Assembly (NCBI GenBank): GCA_003167015.1
Contig: PMUF01000302.1
Location: forward strand, 1 to 11,575
DNA: 11,575 bases
Direction of reading: 5' to 3'
Source of the DNA: Chitinophagaceae bacterium
GTDB taxonomy: Bacteria > Bacteroidota > Bacteroidia > Chitinophagales > Chitinophagaceae
Shown: piece by piece, positions 7,630-11,575 of the stretch
How the letters are laid out: the number at the start of each line of letters is the position of its first letter
How positions within the stretch are numbered: position 1 is the first letter of the stretch
Position numbers and translations under genes: made by a program
The notes under the pieces: generated by a model
What the model saw: the letters and a program-made list of their open reading frames with translations, nothing else
Database searches by the model: none
Told to the model about the DNA's origin: nothing

Positions 7630-8136
7630 CCCTACCCCGTTCTTCACCTGTTCCTCTGTGATATACGCCTTGAATTCCTGCTTGCAGAATGCTCAAATCT
7701 TGACAATTCTCAAATTACTGCTCAATATTGCTAACATCTCTTATGCAATTCCATGAAGACTTGCATCCTTGAGAGACAAGTTCGGGCGCTCATCTCTTTC
7801 CTATATAACCTAGGAATGCAATCGGCTGCTCCTCCAACAACTGTGGAAATCAAAATAAATGAATTTTGAATATTTCTGTACCATGCAGCATCTGATCTTA
7901 AGCCGGAAACCGTATCAAATCGTATCATACTGTATCATAACGTATCAATTTCCGGAACTCCTAACCGGAAGATCCCCCAAAGTCCATCGTAGTGTCCGAA
8001 TGTTAGTGTCGGCAGGTCGCGGGATTGGCGAGGGCCGAACCGCGGAAGCGTCGGATCTGCCATAGATACCGTTGGATGGACGGCAACCAGTAAAGAAATT
8101 TTACTATTTTTACGGGAATGCCATCATCCCCATTCC
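7630..8136. other. 507-bp gap without a convincing gene; contains four 10-bp repeats and a GC-rich patch
   Basis: No reading frame here has a protein-like product; the short ones (7859-8065 plus, 7731-7928 minus) show low-complexity or uneven residue use and no recognisable motif. The first about 270 bp are AT-rich. A block of tandem repeats sits at 7911-7950, listed separately. About 7960-8090 is noticeably more GC-rich than its surroundings and may be a scrap of older coding DNA. A TATTTTTA at 8105-8112, 24 bp before the ATG at 8137, resembles a -7 box, but no -33 element is found at the right distance. No strong terminator hairpin is visible after the DsrE-like gene. Confidence 0.5.
7911..7950. 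repeat. four tandem 10-bp repeats, consensus CGTATCAnnn
   Basis: Four consecutive 10-mers read CGTATCAAAT, CGTATCATAC, TGTATCATAA and CGTATCAATT; on the other strand this is TGATACG at exact 10-bp steps. The third copy differs in its first base only. The array is bracketed by CCGGAA at 7903-7908 and 7952-7957, with a third CCGGAA at 7965-7970. The 10-bp step places every heptamer on the same face of the helix, like sites for winged-helix regulators of the OmpR/PhoB class, or iterons. The repeat is seen directly; the binding role is inference. Confidence 0.6.
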
Positions 8137-8661
8137 ATGAATAGAAAAATACCGATCAACCGAAAGAGAGTCCCGGCCATGCTTGTCGTGTCGATTCTCC
8201 TTTCTCTTGGCCTTGGACACCTGATTTTCTTTCCTGAAAACAAATCAATAATTGGGTCTTTCAACAGGATATCTTTTGCAATTGCTTTCCCGGTGCTGCT
8301 CTTTTATGTCGTCATCACGTTTGCTGACTTCATGAAAACGAAATTTGACAAAAATGCGGGCTTCGAGATCACCGAAACCGGCATCTTTGATAATCTAAGC
8401 ATATTTTCCTGCGGCGAGATCCGCTGGAGCGACATTTCAACGGTAGAGATGATAAGAATGTTCGAGGTGAATGCCCTGGTTATCAAGGTCCGTAATCCCC
8501 ATCAATTCCTGACCGGTAAAAACGTCCTCACGCGGTACATGTTAAAGAGGTATATCAAAAGCTCGGGAAGTCCCATTGTGATTTCCGAAAAAAGAGTCAA
8601 CTACGACCTCAATGAACTCAAAGCCAACATTCTGGCCTGTCTTCCACCTACGCTCGACTAA
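8137..8661 (+). CDS. STM3941 family membrane protein (174 aa)
   Basis: Two transmembrane helices near the N terminus (about 12-31 and 45-65) are followed by a cytoplasmic beta-rich domain (70-174). That domain shows the pattern of the STM3941 family: GFEITETGIFDN (75-86), the strand-turn EIRWSDIS (94-101) and a C-terminal helix beginning DLNELKANI. The family is named after a Salmonella protein and has no known activity; the domain layout resembles bacterial PH-like (YcxB/bPH) proteins, which is my inference. The length is usual for the family and the gene looks intact. The ATG at 8137 keeps the basic N-terminal tail before helix 1 (RKIPINRKR), consistent with the positive-inside rule. It stands alone, 507 bp after the DsrE-like gene and 199 bp before the next gene. 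Confidence 0.78.
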   Translation: MNRKIPINRKRVPAMLVVSILLSLGLGHLIFFPENKSIIGSFNRISFAIAFPVLLFYVVITFADFMKTKFDKNAGFEITETGIFDNLSIFSCGEIRWSDISTVEMIRMFEVNALVIKVRNPHQFLTGKNVLTRYMLKRYIKSSGSPIVISEKRVNYDLNELKANILACLPPTLD

Positions 8662-8708
8662 AAAGCATCACTGACCACCCCCTCTTCCCCCTCTTATTCC
8701 CGGTCTCC

Positions 8709-8759
8709 CTATCATGCATGGGATAGATGTTTATCGTCTTAAACATCGGGTTAGCTAAC
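8709..8759. repeat. three consecutive palindromic elements; possible terminator or operator cluster
   Basis: Within 51 bp there are three dyads. CTATC/GATAG arms at 8709-8713 and 8722-8726 enclose the self-complementary CATGCATG (8713-8720). A perfect 8-bp stem GATGTTTA (8726-8733) pairs with TAAACATC (8740-8747) across a 6-nt loop. The perfect palindrome GTTAGCTAAC follows at 8750-8759. The middle hairpin could end transcription of the gene stopping at 8661, but no T-tract follows it, so a protein-binding role is equally possible. Confidence 0.45.
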
Positions 8760-8860
8760 GTCTTGTAAATCTGCCCAAATCATAGTTATCTTAATTCCTG
8801 GTTACATTTTACACATATTTCGTTGCACTTGGAAAATGAGGACATATAGGTTAACTTAAC

Positions 8861-9457
8861 ATGATGGAATTTACCGCCAAACTAATTGTTGGAAAAAAAA
8901 ATCCTGAAGCGGTGATCGCGATGGTCGGAGCTGGCGGGTTAATCGTCTCTGTTGCCTTCAGTATTGTCCGCAGGTACCAATATTTTGGATTGTGGGGATG
9001 TATAATAAGCTTGCTTATACTGATCATAGGCGCGGCTCTGGCCAAGGGTGACCTGACCTTTGTCGAAATATCTGATGAAGATCTGGTGATCAACAGTGCA
9101 GAAATTAAAGTGGGGGAAGTCATTTATCCATTGGGCCAGGTAGGCGACATCGTGTTTGATGTAGATGGTTATGATGGAATGCCCGATCCAGGCAATATTA
9201 CAAGAAATGGAAGACAGGTTCTGTTGAACGGAATGGACAATTACCTCAGTTTTGTCTTGGATGAGAAAAAGCAGGAGTGCACTTATTATTTGTCCGGCCC
9301 CGAATCAATACAGCAGATGGGGCTGTTATTCAGGGATTGGTATTCGAAGCAGTACCCATTTGAGGAGCGGATACGGAAAGGAGGAAGGACCTTTATGTTC
9401 GATCCGGTGAGTTCGGACGAGGACTTTGAAAATAGGAAGCGGGCGGAGGGGTATTGA
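8861..9457 (+). CDS. hypothetical two-TM membrane protein (198 aa)
   Basis: I do not recognise the family. The product has two hydrophobic helices (about 17-37 and 43-61), then a soluble domain of about 135 residues. The soluble part begins with beta-strand-like segments (LTFVEISDEDLVINSAEIKV, 65-84, and VIYPLGQVGDIVFDVDGY, 87-104) and contains a helix near 148-164 (ESIQQMGLLFRDWYSKQ). The tail is highly charged (SSDEDFENRKRAEGY). This two-TM plus beta-rich layout resembles the STM3941-like protein encoded just upstream, although direct sequence similarity is not evident. The start could be ATG 8861 or the next codon, ATG 8864. A short dyad, GTTAACTTAAC (8850-8860), abuts the start codon where a ribosome site would be. 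Codon use looks ordinary. Confidence 0.72.
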   Translation: MMEFTAKLIVGKKNPEAVIAMVGAGGLIVSVAFSIVRRYQYFGLWGCIISLLILIIGAALAKGDLTFVEISDEDLVINSAEIKVGEVIYPLGQVGDIVFDVDGYDGMPDPGNITRNGRQVLLNGMDNYLSFVLDEKKQECTYYLSGPESIQQMGLLFRDWYSKQYPFEERIRKGGRTFMFDPVSSDEDFENRKRAEGY

Positions 9458-9587
9458 ATTTAGTGCATAAAACCCGCATCCACCGCGCCTCCTCTAATAG
9501 TTATTCTAATCATATTCGAACAGTCATTGGATCGAAAATGGGCATTCTAACCTTAAGGAAGAAATACAGATAATTGATTTATAATTC

Positions 9588-9611
9588 GTTTTAAAACTGG
9601 CATTACATTTG
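9588..9611 (+). promoter_or_regulatory. exact -7 box with upstream palindrome before the second permease
   Basis: TACATTTG at 9604-9611 is an exact match to the Bacteroidota -7 consensus TAnnTTTG, ending 32 bp before the ATG at 9644. Six bases upstream is the perfect 10-bp palindrome GTTTTAAAAC (9588-9597), which would lie in the -33/-7 spacer. No good -33 TTTG is found at 19 bp; the nearest TTG (9574-9576) is 27 bp away. A weak core promoter overlapped by an operator would explain this, but that is inference. Confidence 0.4.
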
Positions 9612-9643
9612 ATGCCTATGCATATACCTTCTATGCTTACTAT

Positions 9644-11575
9644 ATGCTAAAAAACTACTTCACCATGGCCTGGCGCAGCCTCCTTCGCAACAAGGTCGCT
9701 TCCGCCATCAATATCGGCGGCCTCACCATCGGACTATCTGCAGGCATCGTTATCCTGCTCTTTGTCATGGACCGGATGGGCGCCAATAAGTTCAATAAGA
9801 ATTACAAAGCCATCCATTTGGTGATGTTCAACTACAAACGTTCAGGGAGCGTCTTTACGGACCGGATGACTCCGCTCCCTCTGGGTCCCGCCATAAGGAA
9901 GGAGGTGCCGGCTCTGCAAACGGTGGCCCGAACCCGGCAAACGCAGTGTCTGACGCAGTATGGCAGCAAGATCCTGTACCAGTCAGCCATGTACGCAGAA
10001 CCCGATTTTTTTAAGATGATGACCTTTCCGGCACTGAAAGGCGATCCCATAGCCACCCTCACAACCAACAATTCAATAGTGCTGACGGAGAGTGCCGCCC
10101 GCCGACTCTTCGGTAAGGACGAGGCCCTGGGCAAAACCATTGTGGTCGATAGCGCCAATCTCCTGACCGTGGGAGCCGTCATCCGGGACGTACCCTTAAA
10201 CAGCTCGGTACAATTCGACATCGTCCTACCCTTCTCCCGCTATGAGCAAGCCAGCAACGTAGCCCTGGACTGGAACGCCGGCGCAGCCTGGACTTGGATC
10301 CAATTGCGCCCCGGCGCTTCCCTCACAGCGGTCAACAGTCAGCTGAACCGGCTCCTCAGCGAACATATTGACGCCAAGAGTCTCCATAGCTATGCCCTGG
10401 CCTATTTTGCTTATCCCCTCGACAGGCTCGAACTCTATAGCAGCTTTAAAAACGGCAAACCCGATGGCGGCAAGATCTACCTGGTGCTGATCATGGCCAC
10501 GCTGGCAGCACTGGTCCTGTTGGTCGCTTGTGTCAATTTCATGAACCTCAGCACCGCCATGGCCGAACAACGCGCACGGGAGGTAGGGCTGCGCAAAGTC
10601 CTGGGCGCTTCCCGGAGGGTCATCATCGGGCAGTTCCTCGGCGAGGCGCTGCTGCTGGCGCTGATCGCCCTGGTCCTCAGCATTCCGCTGGCCTATATCA
10701 TCCTGCCGGAATTTATGGCCTTCAGCGGTCAGCAACTCACGCACGAATTCGGCGATGCGCAGCTATGGATCATACTGTTGATACTGGGGATTTGCACCGG
10801 GCTGGTGTCGGGTAGCTATCCGGCCCTCTATCTTAGCCGTTTCCAACCCGTAAAAGTGCTGAAGCGAATGGTCTCACTGGGATGGAGCGGCATGGGTTTC
10901 CGCCGCGGCCTGGTCACCTTCCAATTTGTGATCGCGATCTTTTTGGTCATTGGCATCATTGTCTGTTTCCGGCAGATCGATTATGTAGCCAGCCGTCCTA
11001 TTGGCTTCGAGCCGTCCAATTTACTCGACATCCCCGCTGACGGCGACCTGCCCGGACATTTTAACCTCTTCAAACAGCAGGTGACCGCCATCCCGGGCGT
11101 GCTGGACGTAACCGCAAGCAGCGACAACATCATCCGCGCTGCGTTAAGCATCAATAACCTGGACTGGCCCGGCAAGCTACCCGGCCAGGATTTTATCTTC
11201 CGGCGCAGCATCGTCCAATACGATTGGACGCGGACGACAGGCATTACCCTTCTCGAAGGGCGCGACTTCAGCCCGGCCTTCGGGGCCGACAGCAGTGCCT
11301 GCCTGTTAAATCAAACGGCGGTGCAACGCATGGGCCTCAAAGAACCCGTGATCGGGACCAAAGTGGGCAACCATACCGTCATCGGTGTCATCAAAGATTA
11401 TGTGCTGAACGATCCTGCCGGCACGACGCCGCCTTTGATCGTCTACTTGTCCCAAAACAGTCTTAGCCATTTCCTGCTGCGGATCACCAATGACGGGCAG
11501 TGGGAGGATCGCCTCGCCCACATCGAAAAAATTGCAAAGAACCTCAACCCGCACTATCCCTTTAGCTTCCATTTC
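9644..11575 (+). CDS. ABC transporter permease, MacB/FtsX type (3' end beyond window, 644 codons seen)
   Basis: The frame is open from ATG 9644 to the last base of the window. The product begins MLKNYFTMAWRSLLRNK with a first helix at about 20-42, then a MacB-type periplasmic core (about 43-275). The first FtsX block has helices at about 278-298, 332-352 and 373-393 and the signature EQRAREVGLRKVLGAS (308-323). A further helix (about 422-442) precedes the second periplasmic core (443-644+). The C-terminal FtsX block, expected over another 150 or so residues, is outside the window. It is a paralogue of the permease at 470-2872, with the same order and shared motifs such as NFMNLSTA and FQPVKVLK. 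After helix 1 it reads MDRMGANKFNKN where many members have a D-x-W-S-Y-D-R-F-like stretch (the first permease has YSYDRF). No ATPase is nearby. Substrate unknown. Confidence 0.9.
   Translation, partial: MLKNYFTMAWRSLLRNKVASAINIGGLTIGLSAGIVILLFVMDRMGANKFNKNYKAIHLVMFNYKRSGSVFTDRMTPLPLGPAIRKEVPALQTVARTRQTQCLTQYGSKILYQSAMYAEPDFFKMMTFPALKGDPIATLTTNNSIVLTESAARRLFGKDEALGKTIVVDSANLLTVGAVIRDVPLNSSVQFDIVLPFSRYEQASNVALDWNAGAAWTWIQLRPGASLTAVNSQLNRLLSEHIDAKSLHSYALAYFAYPLDRLELYSSFKNGKPDGGKIYLVLIMATLAALVLLVACVNFMNLSTAMAEQRAREVGLRKVLGASRRVIIGQFLGEALLLALIALVLSIPLAYIILPEFMAFSGQQLTHEFGDAQLWIILLILGICTGLVSGSYPALYLSRFQPVKVLKRMVSLGWSGMGFRRGLVTFQFVIAIFLVIGIIVCFRQIDYVASRPIGFEPSNLLDIPADGDLPGHFNLFKQQVTAIPGVLDVTASSDNIIRAALSINNLDWPGKLPGQDFIFRRSIVQYDWTRTTGITLLEGRDFSPAFGADSSACLLNQTAVQRMGLKEPVIGTKVGNHTVIGVIKDYVLNDPAGTTPPLIVYLSQNSLSHFLLRITNDGQWEDRLAHIEKIAKNLNPHYPFSFHF

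Noticed and set aside
7731..7928. 65-codon minus-strand frame in the gap
   Set aside because: No motif, no clear membrane or signal segment, and its end falls at no sensible boundary; likely chance.
7991..8013. AGTGTC repeated at a 14-bp step near a TGTCCG that is the complement of part of the 364-394 repeat
   Set aside because: Short matches at a non-helical spacing; not distinguishable from chance.
7859..8065. 68-codon plus-strand frame across the tandem repeats
   Set aside because: Residues such as YQIVSYCIITYQ come from the 10-bp repeat; the rest is Arg/Gly-rich and shows no family resemblance.
9832..10221. minus-strand open frames inside the second permease (also 10226-10744 and 10981-11244)
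   Set aside because: The plus-strand frame is a clear FtsX-like permease throughout; these are antisense shadows.

Overview
The window looks like a chromosomal segment of a Bacteroidota bacterium, most likely in the Chitinophagaceae. Two long FtsX-like permeases start with the IAWRS/MAWRS...RN signature common in that phylum. A secreted protein ends in a CHU_C (gliding-motility / type IX secretion) C-terminal domain. Several start sites lack a clear Shine-Dalgarno but have TTG-N19-TAnnTTTG-like promoters, and the base composition is moderate. No RNA gene, CRISPR array, insertion sequence or integrase was recognised.

Layout, left to right: (1) the start of a class I SAM-dependent methyltransferase on the minus strand, cut by the window edge. 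(2) Divergent from it, a complete 800-residue MacB/FtsX-type ABC permease, preceded by a 9-bp direct repeat with a 22-bp period. (3) Convergent with that, a 942-residue secreted multidomain protein: signal peptide, beta-propeller-like N half, Ig/PKD-like repeats, CHU_C sorting domain. (4) A stretch of small genes from about 5.8 to 9.5 kb, partly decayed: a small membrane protein broken by one in-frame TAG, a 5'-truncated remnant with a calcium-loop motif, a YrdB (DUF2568) membrane protein, a DsrE-like protein with a Tat-like N terminus, a 507-bp non-coding gap holding four 10-bp tandem repeats, an STM3941-family membrane protein, and an unrecognised two-TM protein of similar layout. (5) A second FtsX-like permease, cut by the right edge after 644 codons.

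The genes do not form one obvious pathway. Most are separated by promoter-sized gaps and point in different directions, so they look like single-gene units. The permeases have no ATPase next to them in this window, so any partner must lie elsewhere. The 5.8-9.5 kb part looks like a small accessory or decaying segment between better-kept envelope and secretion genes. I see no convincing new multi-gene system. The observations most worth following are the in-frame TAG, the four-fold 10-bp repeat, the operator-like repeats in front of both permeases, and the Tat-like DsrE protein.
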